Positions 52,700 through 60,801 of a DNA stretch of 64,000 nucleotides are shown here, piece after piece. Origin of the DNA: Streptomyces formicae (lineage in GTDB: Bacteria; Actinomycetota; Actinomycetes; Streptomycetales; Streptomycetaceae). The stretch spans positions 3,596,001 to 3,660,000 of the forward strand of contig NZ_CP022685.1 in NCBI RefSeq assembly GCF_002556545.1, read 5' to 3'. The notes under the pieces are model-generated. The model did no database searches and was not told where the DNA came from. It saw only the letters and a program-made list of their open reading frames with translations. Positions within the stretch are counted from its first letter, which is position 1, and each line of letters begins with the position of its first letter. Made by a program: the position numbers and the translations under genes.

Positions 52700-53494
52700 T
52701 TACGCGTCCACCGTGACCAGGCGTTTGCCGTCGAAGGTGGTCACCTCGAAGTGGTCGATGTCGTTGCGGTCCATGGCCGCGCCCCCGTGGACGTACAGAG
52801 GGGTGCGCGCCCATTTGTTCGGGCTGCCCTTGATGCCGTACCCCCACTTCGGCACCGACCAGGTCGTCACCGTCTCCTTCTCGCCGTCCTTGCCGACGGC
52901 GATCAGCGAGCACTTGAGGGGCCCCTTGACGTTCTTCAGCTCCAGGACGGCGTGGGTGCCCCATGCCTTCTCCTCCGTGCCGACCGTGGCGGTCACCTTG
53001 GTCCTCGGGTCCGTGGCCCGGTACTTCTCGTCCATGTGGTGGAAGAAGGCGTCCTCGGCGGGGCTCGACGCGTGCGGGTCGGCCGCGACCTCCTTCGCAC
53101 CGCCGTCGTCGGTGAGCGCGAACACCGTGAGCGGGCCCCCGACGATCAGCGCGGCCGCCGCCGCGACCAGGTACAGGCCCCGCCTGCGCCGGTGCTCGCG
53201 CTTGACCGCCACCTCGTCGACGAGGCGGTCGGCGAGCCGGGGGCTCGGCCGGGCGGCGAGCTGCTCACCGATCGCGGGCAGGCCGCGCGGCCCGGGGAAG
53301 TCCGCGAGCGCGGCCAGCATCGGCTCCATGCCGGAGAACTCCTCCAGCTGGTGCTGGCAGATCTCGCACGCGGCGAGGTGCGCCTCGAAGCGCGTCGCGT
53401 CGGCGTCGTCCAGGATGCCGAGGGCGTAGGCACCGACGGTCTCGTGGATGCTGTCGTCCTGCCGCGCGTCATGTCGGCCGTAGGACTCGGTCAT
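52700..53494 (-). CDS. rsuA: Anti-sigma factor, zinc-finger type (RsuA-like)
   Basis: The 264-residue protein has an N-terminal ZAS domain with the His-x3-Cys-x2-Cys motif (FEAHLAACEICQHQLEEF, about residues 36-53), one membrane helix (LYLVAAAAALIVGGPLTVFAL, about 107-127) and an extracytoplasmic domain. It would hold the cognate sigma factor inactive until an envelope signal arrives. The ATG overlaps the sigma-gene stop as ATGA. The RsuA name follows recalled synteny with the S. coelicolor SCO2953-SCO2954 pair. Confidence 0.9.
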   Translation of the reverse strand: MTESYGRHDARQDDSIHETVGAYALGILDDADATRFEAHLAACEICQHQLEEFSGMEPMLAALADFPGPRGLPAIGEQLAARPSPRLADRLVDEVAVKREHRRRRGLYLVAAAAALIVGGPLTVFALTDDGGAKEVAADPHASSPAEDAFFHHMDEKYRATDPRTKVTATVGTEEKAWGTHAVLELKNVKGPLKCSLIAVGKDGEKETVTTWSVPKWGYGIKGSPNKWARTPLYVHGGAAMDRNDIDHFEVTTFDGKRLVTVDA

Positions 53495-54066
53495 GCCGTC
53501 ACCCCCCGCTCCTCGAGCGCCAGCTTCATCGAGCGAAGCGCGTAGAAGACCCGCGAACGGACCGTGCCGCTGGGGATGCCGAGCGTCTGGGCCGCCTCAT
53601 TGACCGTACGCCCTTTGAAGTAGGTCTCGACAAGTACCTCTCGATGAGCGGGAGTCAGGTCCTCCAGCGCGTCCGAGAGCGTCATCAGCCACAGCGCCTT
53701 ATCGATCTCGTCCTCCGCGGGTATGACCTCCAGCGGTGACGGATCGACCTCCTGCGGCCGGGCCTGCCGACTGCGGTGACCGTCGATGACGATGCGCCGG
53801 GCGACCGTCACCAGCCAGGGGCGTACCGAACCGGTCGCACGGTTGAGCTGACCGGCGTTCTTCCAGGCACGGATGAGCGTTTCCTGCACGACGTCTTCGG
53901 CGCGCTGCCGGTCCCCCGCCACCAGGCGGAGCACATAGGCGAGCAGCGGACCCGCGTGCTCACGGTAGAGCGCGCGCATCAACTCCTCGTCCGGGCCCTT
54001 GGGTTGACCGAGACGATGTCGGGGCGACTGCGGGCGTTCATCGGCCACGGCGGAATCCTTGCGCAC
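53491..54066 (-). CDS. sigU: ECF RNA polymerase sigma factor (SigU-like)
   Basis: The 191-residue protein has sigma region 2 (LMRALYREHAGPLLAYVLRLVAGDRQRAEDVVQETLIRAWKN) and region 4 (LEDLTPAHREVLVETYFKGRTVNEAAQTLGIPSGTVRSRVFYALRSMKLAL). The GTG at 54066 has GGAGG 5 bases upstream. With the coupled anti-sigma gene it forms a classic membrane-signal module. In S. coelicolor, unchecked SigU blocks aerial development, which gives an idea of the likely regulon. No autoregulatory promoter consensus was assigned. Confidence 0.92.
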   Translation of the reverse strand: MRKDSAVADERPQSPRHRLGQPKGPDEELMRALYREHAGPLLAYVLRLVAGDRQRAEDVVQETLIRAWKNAGQLNRATGSVRPWLVTVARRIVIDGHRSRQARPQEVDPSPLEVIPAEDEIDKALWLMTLSDALEDLTPAHREVLVETYFKGRTVNEAAQTLGIPSGTVRSRVFYALRSMKLALEERGVTA

Positions 54067-54167
54067 GCGTACCTCCGGTGTCCGCGCTTCGGGCGCTTCG
54101 GGCGGGTCTCACGACGGAGGTACGTAGACGGGGCGGGGGGCGTTCAACTCCGGGGAGTTGTTGCGGG

Positions 54168-54755
54168 CTACGTCCGGGCGAGCGCCGCCCTGCGGCGGTG
54201 CCGTGCCACCCGCTCCCGGTTGCCGCAGACCTCGCTGGAGCACCAGCGGCGGCGGCGCCCGCGTGACGTGTCGAGGTACACGATGGGGCAGTTGTCGCCC
54301 TCGCACTGGCGCAGCAGCGCGCGGGCCGCCGGGTCGGTGAGCAGCTCGACGGCGTCCCTCGCGACGGCGGCGACCAGTGCCGCGCAGCCGGGTTCGCCGC
54401 ACAGGACGCGGACCAGGGCGCCCTCCTCGGTACGGACCGCGCGCGGGGCGGGGGGCGCGGCGGCGGCCAGCGCGTTGACCCGGTCGAGCGCGGCGTCCGC
54501 GGGCCTGCCGTCGAGCTCGCCGTGCACCAACTGGGCGATGTGGCCACGCAGTTCGTGGAACGAACCGAGCCACCGGGGGCCCGCGTCGGGCAGCCGCGCG
54601 GTCGCGGGGACCAGGCCCGTGCCGACGAGCCAGGCGCGCAGCCGCGCCACCGAGTCGAGCCGTTCCACGGGATGGTTCGTCGCCACCAGATCCAGACAGC
54701 TGCGCCCGGAGTCGAATCGGAGCTCGTACGGAGCCGGGTCCGTGCCCAACGCCAT
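54168..54755 (-). CDS. CGNR zinc-finger protein (ABATE domain)
   Basis: The 195-residue protein has the N-terminal ABATE region (YELRFDSGRSCLDLVATNHPVERLDSVARLRAWLVG) and the C-terminal CGNR zinc finger (CEGDNCPIVYLDTSRGRRRRWCSSEVCGNRERVARHR), with Cys pairs and the CGNR motif intact. It is presumed to be a DNA- or RNA-binding stress-response regulator. It is divergent from the DUF1772 gene; a five-copy tandem repeat lies between them. The ATG at 54755 gives the family N-terminus. Confidence 0.9.
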   Translation of the reverse strand: MALGTDPAPYELRFDSGRSCLDLVATNHPVERLDSVARLRAWLVGTGLVPATARLPDAGPRWLGSFHELRGHIAQLVHGELDGRPADAALDRVNALAAAAPPAPRAVRTEEGALVRVLCGEPGCAALVAAVARDAVELLTDPAARALLRQCEGDNCPIVYLDTSRGRRRRWCSSEVCGNRERVARHRRRAALART

Positions 54756-54845
54756 GCGCCTGTCACCGCCTTGGGGGTTACCGGTGAGTGAGTGCCGTTG
54801 CGTACCCCTACAGTGCCCTTCCCCCGGCGGGTCCGGAACCCCTGC

Positions 54846-54960
54846 CACCGGGCGGGACGCTCGCGTACGGCCGGGCGGGACGGTCTCGTACGGCCGGGCG
54901 GGAGGCTCGCGCATGGCCCGGCGAGACGGCCGCGCACGGCCCGGCGAGACGGTCGCGCAT
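54846..54960. repeat. Five tandem copies of a 23-bp repeat
   Basis: Units at 54846, 54869, 54892, 54915 and 54938, of the form GGCC[G/C]GGCG[G/A]GACGGTC.CGTAC with a few substitutions; units 4 and 5 differ from 1-3 by a shared change to GGCCCGGCGAGAC. A sixth, badly decayed unit may follow. The array fills the centre of the 260-base divergent region between the CGNR and DUF1772 genes. Confidence 0.85.
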
Positions 54961-55015
54961 GGCGGCGCGACGCGAGGCCATGGCCCGGGGCGCGCTCAGC
55001 CTGTTGACTCCTCCC

Positions 55016-55585
55016 ATGACACAGAATCGAGTGACGGCACGTCAGGGACACGGCTCCGCAAGGGTGGTTCTGGGCATCGCGACGGTGGCCATGGGACTGA
55101 TGGCGGGAACCTTCTACGCCTTCGCGTGCGCCGTGATGCCCGCGCTCGCCCGCAGCGGCGACCGCGTCTACGTCGAGGTGATGCAGAACATCAACGACGT
55201 CATCCAGAACCCCGTCTTCTTCGCGGGCTTCTTCGGCGCGCTCGTCCTCACCGCGATCGCCGCCTGGCAGCTGCGCCGCACCTCGCTGCGCTGGTGGGTG
55301 TGGGCGGCCCTGCTCGCGTACGCCGCCGCGTTCCTGCTCACCTCGGGCGTGAACGTCCCCCTGAACAACGACCTCGCCGACGCGGGCGACCCCGCGAAGA
55401 TCGCCGACCCGGCCGCCGTGCGCGAGCGGTTCGAGGACGCGTGGGTGGCCTGGAACGTGGTGCGGGCCGTGCTCTGCACCGCCGCGTCCGCACTCCTCGT
55501 ACGAGCCCTGATGCTACTCGGCGGGGACCGCGCGGCTCAGCCCGCGTACTTGGACCCGGCGGCCGGGTCGACCGCGAGCCGGTAA
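55016..55585 (+). CDS. DUF1772 (anthrone-oxygenase-like) membrane protein
   Basis: The 189-residue protein has four hydrophobic segments (VVLGIATVAMGLMAGTFYAFACAVMPAL, FFAGFFGALVLTAIAAW, WWVWAALLAYAAAFLLTSGVNV, WNVVRAVLCTAASALLV) and the family core VPLNNDLADAGDP. Many DUF1772 members sit next to regulators and their role is unclear. The ATG at 55016 starts shortly before helix 1. The 3' end overlaps the convergent nnaR-like gene by 49 bases. Confidence 0.85.
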   Translation: MTQNRVTARQGHGSARVVLGIATVAMGLMAGTFYAFACAVMPALARSGDRVYVEVMQNINDVIQNPVFFAGFFGALVLTAIAAWQLRRTSLRWWVWAALLAYAAAFLLTSGVNVPLNNDLADAGDPAKIADPAAVRERFEDAWVAWNVVRAVLCTAASALLVRALMLLGGDRAAQPAYLDPAAGSTASR

Positions 55586-56697
55586 CCGCGCTTGACCACC
55601 GTCTGGATCAGCTTCGGAGCACCGAGCGCCGTGCGCAGCCGGGCCATCGCCGTCTCCACCGCGTGCTCGTCGCTGCCCGCGCCCGGCAGCGCGCGCAGCA
55701 GCTCGGCGCGGGCGACCACCCAGCCGGGGCGGCGCGCGAGGGCCCGCAGCAGCGCCATGCCCGCGGGCGGCAAGGGCCGCAGTTCGTCGTCGACGAGGAC
55801 CGCGTGGCCGCGGATCTCGACGCGGTGGCCCGCGACGGGCAACACCCGGGCGCGGGCGGGCAGTTCACGGCAGAGCAGCTGGACGAGCGGGCCGATCCTG
55901 AACCGCTCGGGCTGCACGGTGTCCACGCCGAGCGACTGCAACGGCAGCGCGGTCACCGACCCCACGCACGCGGCGAGCACATCGCGGCCGAGCGCCGCGA
56001 GCAGCTCCTCGCGCATGCCGCGCTCGTCGGCCCGCGCGAGCAGCGAGGCGACGGCGGGCGCGCTGGTGAACGTCAGCGCGTCGACGCCGCGCGCGACCGT
56101 CGCGTCGAGCAGCCGGTCCACCGGCGCGAGGTCCTCCGGCGGCAGCCACCGGTAGACGGGCACGGAGACGACCTCCGCTCCCCCGGCCCGCAGCGCCTCG
56201 ACGAAGCCGGGCAGCGGCTCCCCGTGCAACTGGAGCGCGACGCGCCGCCCCGCCACGCCCTGCCCGAGCAGCCGGTCAAGAACCTCGGCCATGGACTCCG
56301 ACGACGGCGACCACTCCTCGGTGAGCCCGGCGGCCCGCACCGCGCCCTTCACCTTGGGCCCGCGCGCGAGGAGTTCGACCCCGCGCAGACACGTCACGAG
56401 CGCCTCGCCGAGCCCCCAACCGTCGGCGGCCTCGATCCAGCCGCGGAACCCGATGGCGGTGGTGGCGATGACGACGTCGGGCGCGTGCCCGATCAACTCC
56501 TTCGTCGCGGTGAGGAGTTCACCGTCGTCGGCGAGCGGCACGATGCGCAGCGCGGGCGCGTGCAGGACGGTGGCGCCGCGCCGCTGGAGGAGCGCGCCGA
56601 GTTCGTCGGCGCGCCGGGCGGCGGTCACGCCGACGGTGAACCCGGCAAGGGGTTCGTTCACCGGTTCCGCGTTCCCTGAAGTGGTGGTGACGTGCAT
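55537..56697 (-). CDS. nnaR: HemD-like protein with C-terminal winged helix (NnaR-like)
   Basis: The 386-residue protein has an N-terminal uroporphyrinogen-III-synthase fold (LAGFTVGVTAARRADELGALLQRRGA... ALTFTSAPAVASLLARADE) and a C-terminal OmpR-type winged helix (LLRALARRPGWVVARAELLRALPGAGSDEHAVETAMARLRTALGAPKLIQTVVKRGYRL). This is the architecture of NnaR, which activates nitrate/nitrite assimilation genes in S. coelicolor. The adjacent nitrate/nitrite transporter supports this. Enzymatic HemD activity is not expected to be its main role. Confidence 0.9.
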   Translation of the reverse strand: MHVTTTSGNAEPVNEPLAGFTVGVTAARRADELGALLQRRGATVLHAPALRIVPLADDGELLTATKELIGHAPDVVIATTAIGFRGWIEAADGWGLGEALVTCLRGVELLARGPKVKGAVRAAGLTEEWSPSSESMAEVLDRLLGQGVAGRRVALQLHGEPLPGFVEALRAGGAEVVSVPVYRWLPPEDLAPVDRLLDATVARGVDALTFTSAPAVASLLARADERGMREELLAALGRDVLAACVGSVTALPLQSLGVDTVQPERFRIGPLVQLLCRELPARARVLPVAGHRVEIRGHAVLVDDELRPLPPAGMALLRALARRPGWVVARAELLRALPGAGSDEHAVETAMARLRTALGAPKLIQTVVKRGYRLAVDPAAGSKYAG

Positions 56698-56804
56698 GCT
56701 CCGCTCTCGTCCCGTCCTGTCCGTGGCGTGGGTGGGCGACGGGCGTCCGAGCCTGTCAACGGCGCGTGACGGCCCTGGATCACCGCGATGTCCACCGTGT
56801 TACG

Positions 56805-58184
56805 TCACACCTCGGCATACCTGGCCTGCGCCTTCTCGCCGGCACCCGGCCCCTCGCCCTGCCCGTGCCCCCGCCCGGGCCCCTGTCCGGGCCCCTGTCC
56901 CCGCCCCGCACCCGGCCGAAGATATACGGCCCACGTCACGACCGAGCACACGCCGTAGAACCCGAGGAAGGAGACGAAGGCGCCGGTCCCCGACCCCACC
57001 GCCTGGAAGGACTGCCGCAGCGCGAGGTTGATGCCGAGCCCGCCGAGGGCGCCGACGGCGCCGATGAGCCCCATGGCGGCCCCGGAGAGCCGCCGCCCGT
57101 AGACCGCGGCTGCCTCCCCCGTCAGCCCCCTCCCCTCGGCCTTGGCCTGGAAGATCCCGGGGATCATCTTGTACGTCGAGCCGTTGCCGAGCCCCGTGAG
57201 CACGAACAGCGCGATGAACGCGCCGACGAACAGCGGCAGCGACTCCCGCACGGAGGCGACCACGACCACCCCGGTGGCGGCCCCCATCGCCACGAAGTTC
57301 CCCAGCGTGATGCGCGCCCCGCCGAACCGGTCGGCGAGCCGCCCGCCCACGGGCCTGATCAGCGACCCCAGCAGCGGCCCGACGAAGGTGATCTGCGCGG
57401 CCTCGAGCGGCGTACGCCCGAACTGCGTCTGGAGCACGAGCCCGAAGGCGAAGCTGTACCCGATGAAGGATCCGAAGGTCCCCACGTACAGCAGCGCCAT
57501 GATCCACGTGTGCGCGTCCCGCACGGCGGCCTTCGCAGCACCCGTGTCGTTCCGTACGGACGAAATGCTGTCCATGTACCGGAAGGCGCAGACGACGGAG
57601 ACGACGATGAGCGGGATGTAGATCCCCACCACGAGCCGGGGCCCGCCACCGGCCCCGATCGCGGCGAGCCCGACGAGCTGCACGACGGGCACTCCGATGT
57701 TCCCGCCGCCCGCGTTGAGGCCGAGCGCCCACCCCTTCTCCCGCAGCGGGAAGAACGAGTTGATGTTGGTCATGCTGGACGCGAAGTTCCCCCCGCCCAC
57801 CCCGGTGAGCAGGGCACACACCATGAAGGTGGCGTACGAGGTCCCCGGCTCCATGACGACGAAGGCGGCGACGGTAGGGAGCAGCAGGAGCGACGCGGCG
57901 ATGACGGTCCAGTTCCGCCCTCCGAACCGCGCGACGGCAAACGTGTAGGGCACCCGTACGACGGCTCCCACGAGCGTCGCCATCGACACCAGGAAGAACT
58001 TCCCCGCCGCGTCGATCCCGTACTCGGGCCCCATGAACAGCACCATCACGGACCACAGGCTCCACACGGAGAACCCGATGTGCTCGGACACCACGGAAAA
58101 CACCAGATTCCGCCGAGCAACCCGCTCCCCACCCTCCTCCTTCCAGAACCGCTCGTCCTCGGGGTCCCACCGCTCGATCCACAT
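56805..58184 (-). CDS. narK: Nitrate/nitrite MFS transporter (NarK family)
   Basis: The 459-residue protein has 12 helices and the nitrate signatures GNFASSMTNINSFFPLREKGWALGLNAGGGNIGVPVVQL and GLGNGSTYKMIPGIFQA. The start is the ATG at 58184 (WIERWDPEDERFW), with GGAGG 6 bases upstream; an in-frame start 37 codons earlier adds a Pro-rich stretch with no family match. The C-terminus is a Gly/Gln-rich tail of about 40 residues. It lies just upstream of the nnaR-like gene on the same strand, so nitrogen-regulated co-expression is likely. Confidence 0.93.
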   Translation of the reverse strand: MWIERWDPEDERFWKEEGGERVARRNLVFSVVSEHIGFSVWSLWSVMVLFMGPEYGIDAAGKFFLVSMATLVGAVVRVPYTFAVARFGGRNWTVIAASLLLLPTVAAFVVMEPGTSYATFMVCALLTGVGGGNFASSMTNINSFFPLREKGWALGLNAGGGNIGVPVVQLVGLAAIGAGGGPRLVVGIYIPLIVVSVVCAFRYMDSISSVRNDTGAAKAAVRDAHTWIMALLYVGTFGSFIGYSFAFGLVLQTQFGRTPLEAAQITFVGPLLGSLIRPVGGRLADRFGGARITLGNFVAMGAATGVVVVASVRESLPLFVGAFIALFVLTGLGNGSTYKMIPGIFQAKAEGRGLTGEAAAVYGRRLSGAAMGLIGAVGALGGLGINLALRQSFQAVGSGTGAFVSFLGFYGVCSVVTWAVYLRPGAGRGQGPGQGPGRGHGQGEGPGAGEKAQARYAEV

Positions 58185-58352
58185 CACATGCCTCCACGGG
58201 TCGCCGTCCACGGGCAGCGGCTGATGTGGCGAAGGTAGGGAGGGCGGGTTTCGGGGCTGTGGCGGGGGGTGACCTTCGGGGAACGTTGCTCTCACGTCCG
58301 CTCCTGGAGGTCGGTGAGGCCCCCGGACGACAACCGGCGGTGGCGCTGTGAC

Positions 58353-58919
58353 TCACCCCAGATGCGTATCCCCCAACGACACCAACAACCGCCGCAGCGC
58401 CCCGTCGAGCGCCGCGCGGTCCCCCGGCGTCAGGGCCGCCAGCATGCGTTCCTCGTTCTCCACGTGCGCGACCACCGCGCGGTCGACCAGGTCGAGGCCC
58501 GCCTCGGTGAGGCGGACGCGGATGGCGCGGCGGTCGGTGGGGTCGGGGTTGCGTTCGATCAGGCCCTTGCGTTCCAGCTTGTCCAGGCGGTTCGTGATGG
58601 CGCCCGAGGTCACCATCGCGGTCTTGATGAGGCCGCCCGCGGTCAGCTCGTGCGGGGCGCCGACGCGGCGGAGCGTGGCGAGGACGTCGAACTCCGCGAA
58701 CTCCAGGCCGTATTCGACGAAGACCGTCTTCATGCCCTTGCTCAGCAGGTGGTCGGCCCGCTTGATGCGGCCGACCAGTGCCATCGCGTCCAGGTGCGCC
58801 AGTTCCAGGTCCGGGCGCTCACGGCGCCACTGACCGCGCAGCTCGTCTATGGCGTCCCCGCCACCGACGTCGACCCCGGCCTGCTCTGCCGCCCGGTCCG
58901 CGGTCTTCCGCTCAGCCAT
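58353..58919 (-). CDS. MarR-family regulator
   Basis: The 188-residue protein has the MarR winged helix (LEFAEFDVLATLRRVGAPHELTAGGLIKTAMVTSGAITNRLDKLERKGLIERNPDPTDRRAIRVRLTEAG) flanked by dimerisation helices. It is divergent from an EamA-type exporter across 137 bases that contain repeated CTCAACGTT palindromes, so regulation of itself and of the exporter is very likely. Confidence 0.93.
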   Translation of the reverse strand: MAERKTADRAAEQAGVDVGGGDAIDELRGQWRRERPDLELAHLDAMALVGRIKRADHLLSKGMKTVFVEYGLEFAEFDVLATLRRVGAPHELTAGGLIKTAMVTSGAITNRLDKLERKGLIERNPDPTDRRAIRVRLTEAGLDLVDRAVVAHVENEERMLAALTPGDRAALDGALRRLLVSLGDTHLG

Positions 58920-58959
58920 CTCCGCACCTCTCCCTCGCGTGCCTCACAGAACCCAATCT

Positions 58960-59019
58960 CTCAACGTTCAGATACTTGACGTTCGTAGACCTAGGCCCCA
59001 TATTTATCTCAACGTTGAG
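58960..59019. promoter_or_regulatory. Repeated CTCAACGTT operator boxes, MarR/EamA divergent region
   Basis: CTCAACGTTCAG at 58960-58971 and the perfect palindrome CTCAACGTTGAG at 59008-59019, 48 bases apart; a third half-site, AGCGTTCAG, follows at about 59026-59034. The second box is embedded in TTAT...AATAA, giving an extended near-dyad. This is the size and form of MarR operators. Confidence 0.75.
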
Positions 59020-59056
59020 AATAACAGCGTTCAGGGGAACAGCGAGGGGAAGCATC

Positions 59057-60010
59057 ATGTCCATCACCACCAGCACCGCCACCGCAGCAGCGGCCGCCCG
59101 CAGCCTCACCACGAAGCGCTCGGCCCAGGCACCCCGCACCTCCGCCAAGGCCGCGGCAGGCATCGCCGCCCTCGCCGCCATCGGCCCGGCCACCTGGGGC
59201 ACCACCTACGTCACGACCACCGAGCTGCTGCCCCCGGACCGCCCGCTGCTCGCCGCCGCCCTGCGCGCGCTGCCCGCGGGCCTGATCCTGCTCGCCCTCA
59301 CACGGCGACTGCCGCGCGGCGACTGGTGGTGGAAGGCGGCCGTACTGGGCGTACTCAACTTCGGGGCGTTCTTCCCGCTCCTCTTCTTCGGCGCGTACCG
59401 ACTGCCCGGCGGCGTCGCGTCCACGATCAGCGCGGTCATGCCCCTGCTCGTGGCGGGCTTCGGAGTCGGCGTACTGAAGGTGCGGCCCACGCGCCGTACG
59501 TTGATCGCGGGACTCGTCGGCGTCGCGGGCGTCGCCCTGCTCGTCCTGCGCGGCAGCGCCGCCGTCGACCTCGCGGGCATCGCGGCGATGCTGACGGCGA
59601 CCACGCTCATGGCACTCGCCGTGGTCCTCAGCAAGCGCTGGGGCCGCCCCGAAGGCGTCTCCCTGCTGACCCTGACCGGCTGGCAACTCACCGTCGGCGG
59701 ACTGATCCTGGCGCCCATCGCCCTCACCGCCGAGGGCCTGCCCGACCACTTCACCGGCGCCAACATCGCCGGATACGCCTACCTCGGCATCATCGGCACG
59801 GCCATCGCGTACGCCCTCTGGTTCCGCGGCATCGAGCGCCTCCCCGCCTCCTCCGTCTCCTTCCTCGGCCTGACGAACCCGGTCGTCGCCACGCTCGCGG
59901 GCCTGCTCTTCCTGGGCCAGACCCTGACCGTCTGGCAGTTGGCCGGTCTGGTCCTGGTGGTGGCGAGCGTGCTGCTCGGCCAGCAGCGCCGCGCCACACG
60001 CCGCGCCTGA
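59057..60010 (+). CDS. EamA-family (DMT) transporter
   Basis: The 317-residue membrane protein consists of two EamA domains of five helices each (GIAALAAIGPATWGTTYVTTTELLPPDRPLLAAALRALPAGLILLAL... and ALAVVLSKRWG... AYLGIIGTAIAYALWFRGIERLPASSVSFLGLTNPVVATLAGLLFLGQTL). It probably exports a metabolite or amino acid. It is controlled by the divergent MarR gene. GGGGA precedes the ATG. Confidence 0.92.
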   Translation: MSITTSTATAAAAARSLTTKRSAQAPRTSAKAAAGIAALAAIGPATWGTTYVTTTELLPPDRPLLAAALRALPAGLILLALTRRLPRGDWWWKAAVLGVLNFGAFFPLLFFGAYRLPGGVASTISAVMPLLVAGFGVGVLKVRPTRRTLIAGLVGVAGVALLVLRGSAAVDLAGIAAMLTATTLMALAVVLSKRWGRPEGVSLLTLTGWQLTVGGLILAPIALTAEGLPDHFTGANIAGYAYLGIIGTAIAYALWFRGIERLPASSVSFLGLTNPVVATLAGLLFLGQTLTVWQLAGLVLVVASVLLGQQRRATRRA

Positions 60011-60068
60011 CCCCCACCCACCCCACTCCCCCTCCTCTCCCCCCTCCCACCACACAAGGAGCCACCCC

Positions 60069-60713
60069 ATGCGCATCACCGTCTTCGGAGCAGCGGGAAA
60101 TTCCGGCAGCCGCGTCGTCACCGAGGCCCTGTCCCGCGGCCACGAGGTCACCGCCGTCGTACGCGACGCCGCCCGCTTCACCGACCTCCACCCCGACGCC
60201 ACGCACCGCACGGGTGACGCCGGAGTCCCGGACGACGTACGCCGGTTGAGTGCGAGCCAGGACCTGGTGGTGAACGCCACGAGACCCGCCCCGGGCCGCG
60301 AGGCCGAGCACCCCGCCATCACCAGGTCACTCCTGGCGGGCCTCGCGGGCACCGGCGTCCGCCTGCTGGTCATCGGCGGCGCGGGCAGCCTGACGGTCCC
60401 CGGCACGGAGGGTGTCCTCGCGATCGACGACCCGAGGTACGTCCCCGCCGCCTGGCGCCACATAGCGGCGGCCTCCAACGCGCAGTACGACGAGGTACGC
60501 ACGACGCAGACGGACGTCGCCTGGACCTACCTGAGCCCCTCGGCCCTCTTCGAACCGGGCACCCGCACGGGCGAGTTCCGCCTCGCCAAGGACGAGATCC
60601 TGGTGGACGCGGAAGGCAACTCGTCCATCTCCATGGAGGACTTCGCCATCGCCCTCCTGGACGAGGCGGAGCGGCCGGAGCACCACAGGGGGCGGTTCAC
60701 GGTCGGGTACTGA
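60069..60713 (+). CDS. NAD(P)-binding protein, NmrA/SDR-extended type
   Basis: The 214-residue protein has the Rossmann motif TVFGAAGNSGSRVV, AVVRDAARF and the NATRP turn, ending in SMEDFAIALLDEAERPEHHRGRFTVGY as in YesF/NmrA-like NAD(P)-binding proteins. AAGGAG precedes the ATG. It follows the EamA gene by 58 bases and is likely in the same MarR-controlled unit. Confidence 0.92.
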   Translation: MRITVFGAAGNSGSRVVTEALSRGHEVTAVVRDAARFTDLHPDATHRTGDAGVPDDVRRLSASQDLVVNATRPAPGREAEHPAITRSLLAGLAGTGVRLLVIGGAGSLTVPGTEGVLAIDDPRYVPAAWRHIAAASNAQYDEVRTTQTDVAWTYLSPSALFEPGTRTGEFRLAKDEILVDAEGNSSISMEDFAIALLDEAERPEHHRGRFTVGY

Positions 60714-60737
60714 GGCCGCCCCCCCAGAAAACACGAA

Positions 60738-60787
60738 GCGGTCGCGCATCGTGCCCCCCCCCCCCAAGAGGCACGATGCGCGACCGC
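60738..60787. terminator. 18-bp hairpin with C12 loop
   Basis: Perfect arms 60738-60755 and 60770-60787 around a loop consisting almost entirely of a C homopolymer (12 C in total at 60754-60765) and AAGA. It lies between the convergent stops of the NmrA-like gene and the lipoprotein gene, so it can serve both. Confidence 0.85.
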
Positions 60788-60801
60788 CGAAGCAGAACCA
60801 G

